Shown: positions 18,072-27,342 of the stretch, piece by piece
Numbering within the stretch: position 1 is the first letter of the stretch
Layout: each line of letters opens with the position of its first letter
DNA from: RI-92 sp037384645
Lineage (GTDB): Bacteria > Pseudomonadota > Gammaproteobacteria > UBA6429 > Thiohalophilaceae
Assembly: GCA_037384645.1 (NCBI GenBank)
Contig: JARRNT010000001.1
Span: forward strand, 1 to 64,000
Direction of reading: 5' to 3'
DNA: 64,000 nucleotides
Translations under genes and position numbers: made by a program
Notes under the pieces: generated by a model
The model's database searches: none
Told to the model about the DNA's origin: nothing
The model's input: the letters and a program-made list of their open reading frames with translations, nothing else

Positions 18072-18950
18072 TTATTTCTCGGCTACCACGTAGGCATGCC
18101 AAGACTCCTGATTTTCGACCTCAGTCACTTCGTAGAATTCACCGCTGCTCTCAAGGTAATCGTCCTCTTCGTCCGTGTCCTCAAATTTTTCCCAGTAAAT
18201 GCGGACCTTGCTGAAGCCCGCCGCCTCCAGCAATTCACGCAGTTCCTGTAATGACCACAGGCGCCAGTCATAGGTAAAGGCCTTGTCCATACGCGATTTG
18301 TCCGGAAACTCGAAATGTATATGGCACAGGATCTCGTTGGTAATGGGATTGTATTTGGCATGTTCCCAGATATAGGTGCCCTCCACCTCTTCCAGCTCGG
18401 TCTCCTCTTCCAGCACATCCAGACACTCGGTACCGCCAAACATATCCAGCACCAGGATCCCGTCGTCATTCAGACCCTCGCGCGCGCTGGCAAAATATTC
18501 GCGCAGGCTGTCGCGGGTCTTGAAAATACAAAAGCTGAAATTGAACGCACAGGTGATATCGACCTTCGGATCAGTCACCTCGCGCACATCTTTTTGCAAC
18601 AGGGTGACGCGGTGAATCACCTCACTGCCAGCCGGGTGCAGGTTATGCTGCTCGCCCCACTGTAATGTCTCCAGGTCGATATCGACACCGATGGCCGTGC
18701 GCGCCGGGTCGGATTTACACCACTCCACGGATAACAGGGCGGTGCCGCAAAAGTCCTCCTTGAAGCTGAGGGCCTTGCGGCCACGCAGTTCCCGGAAGGT
18801 CTTGTCCAGGAATTCGACTTCCACATCGACTGCCTGCACGGCAGCCTGGTACATGACATGGCGGTCAGCGGTTTCGGCCATGCTCGGCCCCATGGACTTG
18901 CCAGCTTTCTCTTTGTGCTTGTTTTTCTTGTGCTTCTTGTCTTTCGCCAT
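18072..18950 (-). CDS. Class I SAM-dependent methyltransferase
   Basis: The 292-residue protein starts with a very basic, Lys-rich tail (about residues 1-18), followed by a Rossmann methyltransferase domain. Motif I is modified (KEDFCGTALLSVEW), then GVDIDLETLQW for SAM ribose binding and DITCAFNFSFC as motif IV-like. The C-terminal end is acidic. The substrate is unknown. The Lys-rich tail could contact RNA or membrane phosphate, which is inference. It is the first gene of the pair with the aspartic protease and is divergent from ispG. Confidence 0.8.
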   Translation of the reverse strand: MAKDKKHKKNKHKEKAGKSMGPSMAETADRHVMYQAAVQAVDVEVEFLDKTFRELRGRKALSFKEDFCGTALLSVEWCKSDPARTAIGVDIDLETLQWGEQHNLHPAGSEVIHRVTLLQKDVREVTDPKVDITCAFNFSFCIFKTRDSLREYFASAREGLNDDGILVLDMFGGTECLDVLEEETELEEVEGTYIWEHAKYNPITNEILCHIHFEFPDKSRMDKAFTYDWRLWSLQELRELLEAAGFSKVRIYWEKFEDTDEEDDYLESSGEFYEVTEVENQESWHAYVVAEK

Positions 18951-18965
18951 GTCGACACCTGATCC

Positions 18966-18993
18966 TTGCGAGTTAAAAGACGTACATTATAAG
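18966..18993 (+). promoter_or_regulatory. Candidate sigma-70 promoter for ispG
   Basis: TTGCGA (18966-18971) and TATAAG (18988-18993) are separated by 16 nt, matching the -35 and -10 hexamers at 4/6 and 5/6 positions. Transcription would begin near 19000, about 80 nt before the ispG start at 19078. Confidence 0.4.
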
Positions 18994-19077
18994 TGTTTTT
19001 CGCCTGCGCTTCCCGCCTGTGTCGGAAACGCGGCTATGTTAGAATCGGCACTTTCCCAGAGCACAGGTAAACCGCGA

Positions 19078-20307
19078 ATGTCACCAAGACATCACAGTGT
19101 GGCCGTGGCAATCGGCAAGGTCATGGTCGGGGGCGATCACCCGATCGTGGTGCAGTCCATGACCAATACCGATACCGCAGACATTGATGCCACCGTTAAA
19201 CAAGTCCTGCAACTGGCCCATGCCGGTTCGGAAATGGTACGCGTCACGGTGAATACCAGCGAAGCGGCGCAGGCCGTACCCGCCATTAAGGAACGCCTGT
19301 TACAGCAGAATTGTCATGTCCCGCTGATCGGTGATTTTCATTTCAACGGTCATAAGCTACTGACCGAAAATCCGTCCTGTGCCGAAGCCCTGGACAAGTA
19401 TCGTATCAACCCGGGTAATGTCGGTCGCGGCAAGAAACGCGATGACCAGTTCACCACGCTGATCGAGTTTGCCGTGCGCTATAACAAGCCGGTGCGCATC
19501 GGTGTCAACTGGGGCAGTCTTGACCAGAGCGTGCTGGCGCGACTCATGGATGAAAATGCGCAGCGCAGTGAGCCCCTGGATTCACAACACATCATGTACC
19601 AGGCCATGATAACGTCGGCCCTGGAAAGCGCGGCACTGGCTGAATCCATCGGGCTTGCCCATAACAAGATCATCATCTCGGTAAAAATGAGTGGCGTGCA
19701 GGATCTGATTAACGTTTACCACGGTCTGGCCCAACAATGCGATCACCCCCTGCACCTGGGGCTGACCGAGGCCGGCATGGGCAGCAAAGGCATCGTTGCC
19801 TCTACCGCCGCCCTGGCGGTCCTGCTGCAGCAGGGCATTGGCGACACGATTCGGATCTCGTTGACACCTGAACCCGGCGGGGATCGGACCCAGGAAGTCG
19901 TCGTCGCCCAGGAGATCCTGCAAGCCATGGGGCTGCGTTCGTTCACTCCCCAGGTGATCGCCTGCCCCGGCTGCGGCCGTACCTCGAGCACCTACTTCCA
20001 GCAACTGGCTCGGGATATCCAGAGCCACTTGCGCGACAACATGCCGTTATGGCGCGAACAATATCAGGGTGTGGAGAACATGACCGTGGCCGTTATGGGT
20101 TGTGTAGTCAACGGCCCCGGCGAAAGCAAACACGCCAATATCGGGATCAGCCTGCCGGGAACCGGCGAAAAACCCGTGGCCCCAGTCTATGAAGATGGCG
20201 AGAAGACTGTCACCCTCAAGGGCGATCACATCGCCGAAGAATTCCAGTCGATTATCGAGCGTTATATCCAGCGGCACTACGGCTTGCGACAACCAGTGAA
20301 CGTTTAA
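19078..20307 (+). CDS. ispG: 4-hydroxy-3-methylbut-2-en-1-yl diphosphate synthase
   Basis: IspG is the penultimate enzyme of the MEP isoprenoid pathway. It reduces methylerythritol cyclodiphosphate to HMBPP using a [4Fe-4S] cluster. Signatures include VQSMTNTDTADID, RVTVN, NPGNVG, IGVNWGSLD, the cysteines in ACPGCGRTS, and GCVVNGPGE near the C-terminus. With the start at 19078 it has 409 residues; an in-frame ATG at 19036 would add 14. Both have a weak ribosome-binding site. The 3' end overlaps the convergent mltF gene by 56 nt. Confidence 0.97.
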   Translation: MSPRHHSVAVAIGKVMVGGDHPIVVQSMTNTDTADIDATVKQVLQLAHAGSEMVRVTVNTSEAAQAVPAIKERLLQQNCHVPLIGDFHFNGHKLLTENPSCAEALDKYRINPGNVGRGKKRDDQFTTLIEFAVRYNKPVRIGVNWGSLDQSVLARLMDENAQRSEPLDSQHIMYQAMITSALESAALAESIGLAHNKIIISVKMSGVQDLINVYHGLAQQCDHPLHLGLTEAGMGSKGIVASTAALAVLLQQGIGDTIRISLTPEPGGDRTQEVVVAQEILQAMGLRSFTPQVIACPGCGRTSSTYFQQLARDIQSHLRDNMPLWREQYQGVENMTVAVMGCVVNGPGESKHANIGISLPGTGEKPVAPVYEDGEKTVTLKGDHIAEEFQSIIERYIQRHYGLRQPVNV

Positions 20308-21694
20308 CGTCGGCTTCTTCACGCTGACTCATGTTATTCACGCTCTGATTCAGAATGTCGTGATAGTCGCGGATATGTTGTACGTAACTGACTGACTCAC
20401 GGCCCCTGGCATAACCGTGTTGCAAACGCTTGTAGTATTTGCGATTGCTCAGTAACGGAAACACCGTCGACAGGTCGCTCCAGAGATTCGGATTTTTACC
20501 CAGCCGTTTGGCCAGCACCCTGGCATCATACAGGTGTCCAATCCCGATATTGTACGCCGCCAGCGCAAACCAGTTGCGATCCGGTGGCTTGACCATCCCT
20601 GGAATGCGATCGTACAGATCCCTGAAATACTCTGCCCCGCCAAAAATACTCTGCTTCGGGTCCAGCCGACTGTGTATGCCCATTTCCCTGGCCGTATCCA
20701 GGGTCAGCATCATCATCCCCCTGACCCCCGTTGGGCTGATCGCCCTCGGTTTCCAGTGTGACTCCTGGTAAGACTGTGCAGCGAGCAGGGTCCAGTCCAG
20801 ACCGTACTTGTTCGCCGCTGCCATGAATTCATCCTTGTACTTCGGCAACACCGTCAGGATACGTTGTTTAAACTTTACGGTATCGACATAATCAAATTCA
20901 TTAATGTAACCGTAATAACGCTCCATCACTGTTTTGAATTTGCCCTGCTTTTTGTATTCGGCCAGCCACTGGGTCACTGCTGCCTGCAGATCATTTGCCG
21001 TCCCGGGCATTACCCAGGACAGCGGCTGTGGTTGAGTCAGGTTAAACTGCACCCGTAACTCCGGATAATAGCGACGGTTAATTGCCACGATATTGGAGTC
21101 GGCAATAGTACAGTCCAGTTGTTTGTTGTAGACATCCTCCAGCAGACTTTCGGTATCATCGTCCACGGCTTGCCAGTGCATCATCGGATAGGACTTTTGC
21201 AATTTTTTCAGTTCATCGACATAACTGGTATCGGAAGGCACACTCAGGTTCACATTGACCATGTCTGCCACCGAACGCGGGTTTTTTCCCCCGTCCCGGC
21301 AGACCAGCTGTTGCTCCACCTGCTGGTAGACTGGCCCGAATAAAAACTTTCGTTCGCGTCCCGGCGTCCGGGTCAGCCCGGCCGCGCCAAGATCCGCCTC
21401 GCCGTCCGCCACCGCCTGCAAGACATCGCCAACCGTATCCTCCACCACGAAGCGCACCTTGACACCCAGGTGTCTGGCGAAGGCCTCGATGAGATCATGC
21501 TCGGGGCCGGTTGGCTCGTCATGCAATTCGTAATAGGTCGTCGGCGCATTTCGTGTTGCCACGATCAATTCACCGTTCGCCAGAATAGTGCTGAGCTGGC
21601 CTGATGCGGAATTGTGGTACTGACATCCTGTCAAGAATCCGCTGGCCAGCAACATCAATGCCGGCCTGACTGACTGGACCCTGAAATTTATCAT
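20252..21694 (-). CDS. mltF: Membrane-bound lytic murein transglycosylase F
   Basis: The 480-residue protein begins with a lipoprotein signal (ASGFLTGC lipobox, Cys about 24). Residues about 35-260 form a type-3 periplasmic solute-binding domain (LIVATRNAPTTYY, GPEHDLIEAFARHLGV, ADLGAAGLT), followed by an SLT lytic transglycosylase domain with the catalytic Glu in SYQESHWKP and GVRGMMMLTLDTA. This two-domain layout is diagnostic of MltF, an outer-membrane peptidoglycan lyase regulated by muropeptide binding. Its 3' end overlaps ispG by 56 nt in antisense orientation. Upstream on the same strand is an EamA transporter, 12 nt away. Confidence 0.95.
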   Translation of the reverse strand: MINFRVQSVRPALMLLASGFLTGCQYHNSASGQLSTILANGELIVATRNAPTTYYELHDEPTGPEHDLIEAFARHLGVKVRFVVEDTVGDVLQAVADGEADLGAAGLTRTPGRERKFLFGPVYQQVEQQLVCRDGGKNPRSVADMVNVNLSVPSDTSYVDELKKLQKSYPMMHWQAVDDDTESLLEDVYNKQLDCTIADSNIVAINRRYYPELRVQFNLTQPQPLSWVMPGTANDLQAAVTQWLAEYKKQGKFKTVMERYYGYINEFDYVDTVKFKQRILTVLPKYKDEFMAAANKYGLDWTLLAAQSYQESHWKPRAISPTGVRGMMMLTLDTAREMGIHSRLDPKQSIFGGAEYFRDLYDRIPGMVKPPDRNWFALAAYNIGIGHLYDARVLAKRLGKNPNLWSDLSTVFPLLSNRKYYKRLQHGYARGRESVSYVQHIRDYHDILNQSVNNMSQREEADVKRSLVVASRSAAGYNAR

Positions 21695-21706
21695 GTCCTC
21701 TATATA

Positions 21707-22597
21707 CTACCGAATACGTTGCAACCACAACCCACCCCACTGATAAATACTCATTCCGCACAAAATCAGCCCGGCCCCCAGCCAGACATCCCTGCCGACA
21801 ATTTCGTGATTGAACAGGCGGCCGATCCACAGGGCCAGTACCGGCGTCAGCAATGTCAGCAACGCCACCTGAGATGCCGGCATGTGTTTTAGGATGTAAA
21901 AATACAGGCTAAATCCGATACCCGTGGCAATCGCACCCAGGTAGATGATCGACCAGAGCGCCTGCGCAGGTAACTGCTGCGGCCAGTGACCATCGACAAT
22001 CAGCCAGGTAAGCAGATACAGGGGGGTAGCTACCAGCAAACCACCGGTTGTCACACTCAGCGCCGACAGGTTGCCATGCAGACGTTTCACCATCACGCCA
22101 CTAATAGAATGCAACATGACCCCGATGGCCACCGCGGCAAAGCCCAGTATGACCGTGTGTCCCAGTCCCAGACTGCGGTGGAATATTACCAGCAGCCCAA
22201 GCACTCCAATGACCATACCGACCAGCCGTAAGGGACTGAGGCTGCGTTCACGCAGGATAAACCAGGCGAGCACGCCGGTAAGGATTGGGCTCATGCCGAA
22301 GATCACCGAGATAAAGCCCGAGGCAATAAACTGGGCACCCCAGTAAACGCAGATCATGGCACCGTAAATACCCAGACCAGCCGCCAGGTACGTCCTGATT
22401 GCGGCAGCATGGAAAGGGATGGTGACTCGCCTGATCCGCACCAGCAACAGCAGTAACACGGTTCCGATCATCATGCGCGCGGTCACGCCAAACAGAAAGC
22501 CCGGACCCTGACCACTCCATTTGACCGCCAGTGGTGTGGTCGACCAGATCAGTACGACAAGCATAAACCCCATCAATACTGGATAACGCTGCTGCAT
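21707..22597 (-). CDS. EamA-family (DMT) transporter
   Basis: The 296-residue protein has ten predicted membrane helices in two EamA repeats, as in YdcZ/RhaT-like drug/metabolite transporters. Repeat signatures include GLGIYGAMICVYWGAQF and a C-terminal ILKHMPASQVALLTLLTPV. These exporters move metabolites or amino acids out of the cell; the substrate cannot be read from sequence. It precedes mltF by 12 nt on the same strand, and transcripts probably continue into it. Confidence 0.9.
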   Translation of the reverse strand: MQQRYPVLMGFMLVVLIWSTTPLAVKWSGQGPGFLFGVTARMMIGTVLLLLLVRIRRVTIPFHAAAIRTYLAAGLGIYGAMICVYWGAQFIASGFISVIFGMSPILTGVLAWFILRERSLSPLRLVGMVIGVLGLLVIFHRSLGLGHTVILGFAAVAIGVMLHSISGVMVKRLHGNLSALSVTTGGLLVATPLYLLTWLIVDGHWPQQLPAQALWSIIYLGAIATGIGFSLYFYILKHMPASQVALLTLLTPVLALWIGRLFNHEIVGRDVWLGAGLILCGMSIYQWGGLWLQRIR

Positions 22598-22627
22598 TTA
22601 CTTTTCCTTTTTTATCGCCCTAAAACG

Positions 22628-22659
22628 ACGAAGGCCGCAGTCTTTGCTGCGGCCTTCGT
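22628..22659. terminator. Perfect 13-bp hairpin between genes, likely bidirectional terminator
   Basis: ACGAAGGCCGCAG and CTGCGGCCTTCGT form a perfect 13-bp stem around TCTTTG. On the minus strand the hairpin is followed by a short T-rich run (CGTTTTA), so it best terminates transcripts from the gene at 22820. Confidence 0.7.
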
Positions 22660-22819
22660 GAAATATTTTCCTTGTTACGTCTAGTTTGTCATCGATTCCG
22701 GGGCACGCAGCCATTCGCACACATCCAGCGGATGGGCGCAGCCACGCGTACCTTGGTGAATTGACTAAACATGCGTTTGAGTGTGCATGCGCACTGTTTG
22801 ACTGTCAACCGATTATTTT

Positions 22820-23404
22820 TCAGTGACCAATCAAGGGAGCATGCAGATAAAAATATTGCCAGGGCGTTCCCGTCTCCTGTTGTAGCTGGGACAACAGGGC
22901 TTCGGTCGGTAGCGATTCCTTAGGATAGACATTGACGATGCTGACAAACTGGCGGGCACAGGCACCGGCGTCATACCAATGCCAGCGACAGACGTGGTCA
23001 CTTTGCTCACAGCGGGGACAACGCAACATGGCCTGTTCAGCATCGTAATATGCTAACCAGTCGCGAGTGCGGCGCTGACAACTCGGACAGGCCGGTTTCG
23101 CATTTTCGCGGTCCGCCAGCCAGCGTGGCCGGACCAGGGCAGGGCTAAGCTGGATAAACACGAAACTTTGCCAGTCGATGTCCTGCTTATCCGTCGGCGT
23201 AAATTCAATACTCGGCGCACAGCCCATAAAGCTAAACAGCTGTAAAAAGCCATCGCCAATCAGGTATCTGTCGTCGCCGGCCGCGTCAAGCGCCTGCCCT
23301 ATTACACCGAATCCCTGCAATCTGTTAAGAAACTGGACACGCTCGGACGGCACCCAGTTTTCATCGGCAGGACATAACACCAGTTGTCGATAAGCAGTTT
23401 CCAT
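22820..23404 (-). CDS. Hypothetical protein with a four-cysteine zinc-ribbon
   Basis: I do not recognise this 194-residue protein. Its middle carries CPSC at about residue 102 and CPRC about 24 residues later, a CxxC-x20-CxxC pattern typical of a zinc ribbon, with further Cys and His around it (SDHVCRWHW). The N-terminal 70 residues may form a separate domain. No signal peptide is seen. It is followed on the same strand by a strong hairpin (22628-22659) and appears to be a single-gene unit divergent from the gene at 23507. Confidence 0.65.
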   Translation of the reverse strand: METAYRQLVLCPADENWVPSERVQFLNRLQGFGVIGQALDAAGDDRYLIGDGFLQLFSFMGCAPSIEFTPTDKQDIDWQSFVFIQLSPALVRPRWLADRENAKPACPSCQRRTRDWLAYYDAEQAMLRCPRCEQSDHVCRWHWYDAGACARQFVSIVNVYPKESLPTEALLSQLQQETGTPWQYFYLHAPLIGH

Positions 23405-23506
23405 GCGATTTCCGTGGGTTTGCAGAAACAGGGGGCGAGCTTAACATGCGACAAGCCAGCTCAGGTATAATCAGACCCTGAATACCTGCCCGAGATGGAG
23501 ACTGTT

Positions 23507-23800
23507 ATGTCCGATACAGAGTTGAGTAAAGAAGAGCAAATCCTGCGTATGGTCAAAAAAGTCCTGACCGATGTTGCCAAGGACACCCATGTCAAACCCG
23601 GTCTCCGCCATCCCTTGAGTGATAACACAATCCTGGGGATCCGCGAATGCCTGGCACTGATTACTGCGCGGGAAAGCGAGCTGGCCAAAGCGGCCGGGCG
23701 GGAAAGTCGAATGCGGCCACGCTTCGTTGATGAACCTCAGGATACGGTGGTGGTTTCCCTCGATAAACTCAAGCGCCCCGGCAAGGAGTCCCAGGACTGA
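23507..23800 (+). CDS. Conserved hypothetical protein, small
   Basis: The 97-residue soluble protein has a helical N-terminus (KEEQILRMVKKVLTDVAKD) and a stretch CLALITARESELAKAAGRE followed by RPRFVDEP. Similar short proteins occur in many gammaproteobacteria, but I know no function. The ATG at 23507 has GGAG at 23497-23500, 6 nt upstream, which favours it over an earlier in-frame start at 23495. Its stop overlaps the CTG start of the next gene as CTGA, so the two are translationally coupled. Confidence 0.75.
   Translation: MSDTELSKEEQILRMVKKVLTDVAKDTHVKPGLRHPLSDNTILGIRECLALITARESELAKAAGRESRMRPRFVDEPQDTVVVSLDKLKRPGKESQD
23783..23788 (+). promoter_or_regulatory. Shine-Dalgarno AAGGAG before a CTG start
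   Basis: The near-consensus AAGGAG lies 8 nt before CTG at 23797, in a frame that has no ATG, GTG or TTG for another 345 nt. Confidence 0.6.
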
Positions 23801-24387
23801 ATTCCCTCGTTGAATCGGATTTTTCCCGGGTCTGTCAGCTCCTGCGTGAGATCCTGGCAGCCCATCCCGCCGGCCTGAGTGAATACCAGCTTCTCAACCG
23901 CTTACGTGAGCATTTAGCCCTGTTCCAGGGTGACCGCTCTGATCCGGTAGTACTGTTTCGGCAACATTTTATCCTGTTTCACAGCCTCTACCGGCTCCAG
24001 CAAACCCTGCTCGAGGCCGGTCAGGGCCAACTTGAGATCAGCCCCCTCCGGATTTGCCTGCAACCCGAGCCTGGTCCCGATCACCCACAGCCCCTGGACC
24101 GGCCGGACCCTCTGCGTGCCTATTACCTCGACCTGACACACTTGCAACAGACAGGCAAAGCCGAAGTGGATGCCCTGCTGAAGGATTTCTGGGCCATGCT
24201 GAGCCGTCACGATCAACGCAGCGAGGCCCTGCAGTTGCTGGGTTTGTCAGACCCGGTGAGCAACGGCGCGATCCGCCGCCGTTACCGGGAATTGGTCATG
24301 CGCCATCATCCGGACCGCGGTGGCGATACCCAGCACCAGCAACTGCTCAATGCCGCCATCGCCACCTTGCTGCCAGGCAAAACCTGA
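23797..24387 (+). CDS. DnaJ-related protein, probable CTG start
   Basis: The frame is open from 23767 and encodes a DnaJ-related protein of 196 residues. The N-terminal part (SRVCQLLREILAAHPAG, LSEYQLLNRLREHLALF, FRQHFILFHSLYRL) resembles the DNAJ_related N-terminal domain. A C-terminal J domain contains the HPD motif (MRHHPDRGG) that stimulates DnaK ATPase. No ATG, GTG or TTG lies between 23767 and 24142, which is too late because it would remove the whole N-terminal domain. The CTG at 23797 has AAGGAG 8 nt upstream and overlaps the previous stop as CTGA. Translation from CTG is the simplest reading; a sequencing error is the alternative. Confidence 0.75.
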   Translation: MNSLVESDFSRVCQLLREILAAHPAGLSEYQLLNRLREHLALFQGDRSDPVVLFRQHFILFHSLYRLQQTLLEAGQGQLEISPLRICLQPEPGPDHPQPLDRPDPLRAYYLDLTHLQQTGKAEVDALLKDFWAMLSRHDQRSEALQLLGLSDPVSNGAIRRRYRELVMRHHPDRGGDTQHQQLLNAAIATLLPGKT

Positions 24388-24514
24388 CTGGCGATATATT
24401 ATCCTTAGTAATATAATTGTTATTATCTGATTATGCGATTTTGCCGATACCCTCAGCAAACCGTGATCGAACTCATACATTCTGAGGCCAAAATCAACAT
24501 TTTGGAAAATTCCT

Positions 24515-27043
24515 TTGGATCTGAAAAGCCTCCGCATCCGCTATGCCCTCATCAGCATAATAATGGGGTTGCTGGTTTTGCTGGCGGCGGTTTCCGGCCA
24601 TTATCTGCTGACGCATAGCCGCGAACAGGCGGCGCAACACATCGACAACCGACAACGCCTGCTGGCCCAGAGCCGGGCGATCCGTGACAGTGTCTGGCAG
24701 GCCCGGGAGGCCATCGGCCAGTTTTTGATCGACCCGGACCGCAAACAAAACCAGGACCGCATCAACGACACCATCGCCAGTGCGATGAAAAATACCCAGC
24801 GCTTACTGGCCATGCACCCACGCCTGAATCCGAAACAATTATCACGTATCGAACATGTTGCTCAACTGACCCAGCAACTACAGAAAGCGGCAAACCAGCT
24901 GATCAAAATCCGCCTTGATTCCAACCTGGAATTTCCAAGCCTGGTACTGGCAAGAGATGAAATGCTGCCCCGACAGCAACTGGTGTTCGATGCCTTTGCC
25001 ACTGCCCTGCAGGAAACCGCGGATAAGCAGGCGAACGATCCCCGGGAATTCAGACTTTACCGCATGTTAATCCATGCTCGCTACCGCTGGTCAATAATTA
25101 TCTCGGATGTTCGCATGTTGATAGCAAGCCGACTTGGCTCCTATGGCATGGACAGCATGACTATCGAGGAACACGATATCGAGCTCTATCTTGCCGATTT
25201 TCGGACCAGCATGCAAAAACTCAAATCCATGCAGCATGCTCCGGAGGCAGGTTTTCAAACCAGCATCGCGATTGATGAAATCAACAAACAGTACAAGAGT
25301 TGGTACCACAACTACCAGAAACTGATCGATATCCATAACTCAAACAAGTGGCGAAGCGATTCGATTCAGCTACACGACAGCGTCAACCCCCTGCTTGAAT
25401 CAATCTGGTCAGAGTTGTTGAGCTTCGACGCCAGCCTTGAACACAACGCCGAAAACGATATCAATATGCTTGGCAATCTTGCGCAACAGCAAGGCTTGAT
25501 GATCTGGCTGATCGGTTTGGTCGGACTGGTCTTCGTGGTGCTGGGTTACATCGGTTTTGATCGCGCCGTTCTCAAACCAATGCTGATGCTGGGTCAGGCT
25601 TTCCTGCAAGAGGCCCGTAACGGAACAAATGTGGTTGACTTGCCTAAACCTGGTTCAACCGAAACATACAACCTGATACGCGCCTTTCGGGAAATGCGAA
25701 ATCAGATCCACTCGCGCCAGCAAGCACTGGAACACCAGGCCCAGCACGATGACTTGACCGGCCTGGCAAATCGCAACCTGTTGATGCAGCAATTAAGCCA
25801 GTTAGTGGAACAAAACAAGCGCCATACCGACAACATCAGCCTGATCGTACTTGATCTGGACAGGTTCAAGGAGGCCAATGACGCACTGGGACACCATATT
25901 GGCGATCAGCTGCTTATCGAAGTTGGCAGGCGCCTGCGCAGTGAATTGCGCGATAAAGACCTGGTAGCCCGCCTGGGTGGTGATGAGTTTGCTATTCTGT
26001 TGAAAGATGCTGAACAGCACCAGGCAAGAAAAGTATGCAAAAAAATTCTTAAGTCATTTGAGCAGGCATTTGATATTCAGGATAAACAGTTATACGTAGG
26101 TGCCAGCCTTGGCATCGCGGTACATCCCCAGCACGGACACGACGCAGAAACCATGATGAAGCGCGCCGACATCGCCATGTATGTCGCCAAACGTAACCAT
26201 CTGGGATTCGCATTTTACGAGGCCAACACGGATCATTATGATATGCGCTATCTCTCGCTTGCGCACGATCTGCGTGAAGCCTTAATCGACGGCGCACTGA
26301 CACTGGCTTACCAGTTAAAATACGATATTAACAGTAATCAGCCTGTCGGCGCGGAAGCCCTGGTGCGCTGGGACCACCCTGAGCTTGGTGAAATCTCGCC
26401 GGTCAACATCATCCCCCTTGCGGAGCAACTGGGAATTATCAACCGATTGACATCCTGGGTACTGAAACAGGCAATTGCGCAGTGTGCAGAATGGCGCAAG
26501 CAGGGAATTTTCATGAACATGGCGGTGAATCTTTCTGTATACGACCTGCTGAGCACAGACCTGATCGACCAGATCAGTGAATTACTGGAGCAGCACGAGG
26601 TACCGGCAAGCTATATCGTGGTTGAGGTCACCGAGAATGCCATGCTTATCGACCCGAACAATGCTATCAGCATATTGCAAAGGCTCGATAGCATGGGCCT
26701 GCGTATTGCGATCGATGATTTTGGTGCAGGCTTTTCCTCATTGGGATATCTGAAAAAATTACCTGTCGACGAACTCAAGATCGACAAATCGTTCGTCATG
26801 GATATGATCAATAACGATAACGATGCTGTCATCGTACGCTCGACGATCGACCTGGCCCATAACCTCGGTCTGAAAGTGGTCGCGGAAGGCGTCGAGTCCG
26901 ATGAAATTTATGAAATGCTCCGTATCCTGCGCTGTGACACGGCACAGGGTTTTTATTTATCAGAACCTGAATCACCGGCTAAAATCGCCAGTCTGCTCGC
27001 AGAGATTCAGTTGCAGCCGGAATGGCCACGCAAACACGGATAA
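24515..27043 (+). CDS. GGDEF-EAL membrane signalling protein (c-di-GMP), copy 1
   Basis: The 842-residue protein has a membrane helix at about 8-28, a helical periplasmic sensor of about 290 residues, a second helix near 327-347, and a juxtamembrane linker. A GGDEF domain follows with an intact RLGGDEF motif and an RDKD I-site. The EAL domain keeps all catalytic residues (EALVRW, NLSVYD, VEVTE, DDFGAGFSS, KIDKSF, AEGVE). It could therefore make and degrade c-di-GMP, one activity usually dominating. The start is TTG at 24515 with GGAAA about 8 nt upstream. It is a full-length paralogue of the protein encoded at 43588-46149, including the sensor. The intervening 127 bp before the start hold no gene. 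Confidence 0.93.
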   Translation: MDLKSLRIRYALISIIMGLLVLLAAVSGHYLLTHSREQAAQHIDNRQRLLAQSRAIRDSVWQAREAIGQFLIDPDRKQNQDRINDTIASAMKNTQRLLAMHPRLNPKQLSRIEHVAQLTQQLQKAANQLIKIRLDSNLEFPSLVLARDEMLPRQQLVFDAFATALQETADKQANDPREFRLYRMLIHARYRWSIIISDVRMLIASRLGSYGMDSMTIEEHDIELYLADFRTSMQKLKSMQHAPEAGFQTSIAIDEINKQYKSWYHNYQKLIDIHNSNKWRSDSIQLHDSVNPLLESIWSELLSFDASLEHNAENDINMLGNLAQQQGLMIWLIGLVGLVFVVLGYIGFDRAVLKPMLMLGQAFLQEARNGTNVVDLPKPGSTETYNLIRAFREMRNQIHSRQQALEHQAQHDDLTGLANRNLLMQQLSQLVEQNKRHTDNISLIVLDLDRFKEANDALGHHIGDQLLIEVGRRLRSELRDKDLVARLGGDEFAILLKDAEQHQARKVCKKILKSFEQAFDIQDKQLYVGASLGIAVHPQHGHDAETMMKRADIAMYVAKRNHLGFAFYEANTDHYDMRYLSLAHDLREALIDGALTLAYQLKYDINSNQPVGAEALVRWDHPELGEISPVNIIPLAEQLGIINRLTSWVLKQAIAQCAEWRKQGIFMNMAVNLSVYDLLSTDLIDQISELLEQHEVPASYIVVEVTENAMLIDPNNAISILQRLDSMGLRIAIDDFGAGFSSLGYLKKLPVDELKIDKSFVMDMINNDNDAVIVRSTIDLAHNLGLKVVAEGVESDEIYEMLRILRCDTAQGFYLSEPESPAKIASLLAEIQLQPEWPRKHG

Positions 27044-27121
27044 TATCGAACACAGGCTCCGTTATTCCCGGGTTTGGGATATAATCGAGTCGTAGTCAGT
27101 TAAGGAAAGCCATTTACGACA

Positions 27122-27328
27122 GTGGAAGAACAAGAGCGAATTGCGATCCAGCAGGAACTGGAGGAGCTGCGAGTGGAACACCGGGATCTGGATGATATCA
27201 TCCAGCGCCTGTCTGCGGATCCCCTGGTGGACCAGCTGCAGCTGCGGCGCATGAAAAAACGAAAATTAAAGCTCAAGGACATGATTCATCGCCTGGAGAG
27301 CAAATTAATACCGGATATTGAAGCCTGA
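27122..27328 (+). CDS. YdcH-family (DUF465) small protein
   Basis: The 68-residue coiled-coil protein matches DUF465/YdcH: an N-terminal amphipathic helix, a short turn containing LSADP and DQLQLRRMKKRKLKLKD, the family hallmark. It has no signal peptide or membrane segment. The start is GTG at 27122, with AAGGAAA about 13 nt upstream, slightly far. The role of these proteins is unknown. It precedes the broken PilZ gene by 14 nt on the same strand, so they may share a transcript. Confidence 0.85.
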   Translation: MEEQERIAIQQELEELRVEHRDLDDIIQRLSADPLVDQLQLRRMKKRKLKLKDMIHRLESKLIPDIEA

Positions 27329-27342
27329 ACGGGAATTAATAT

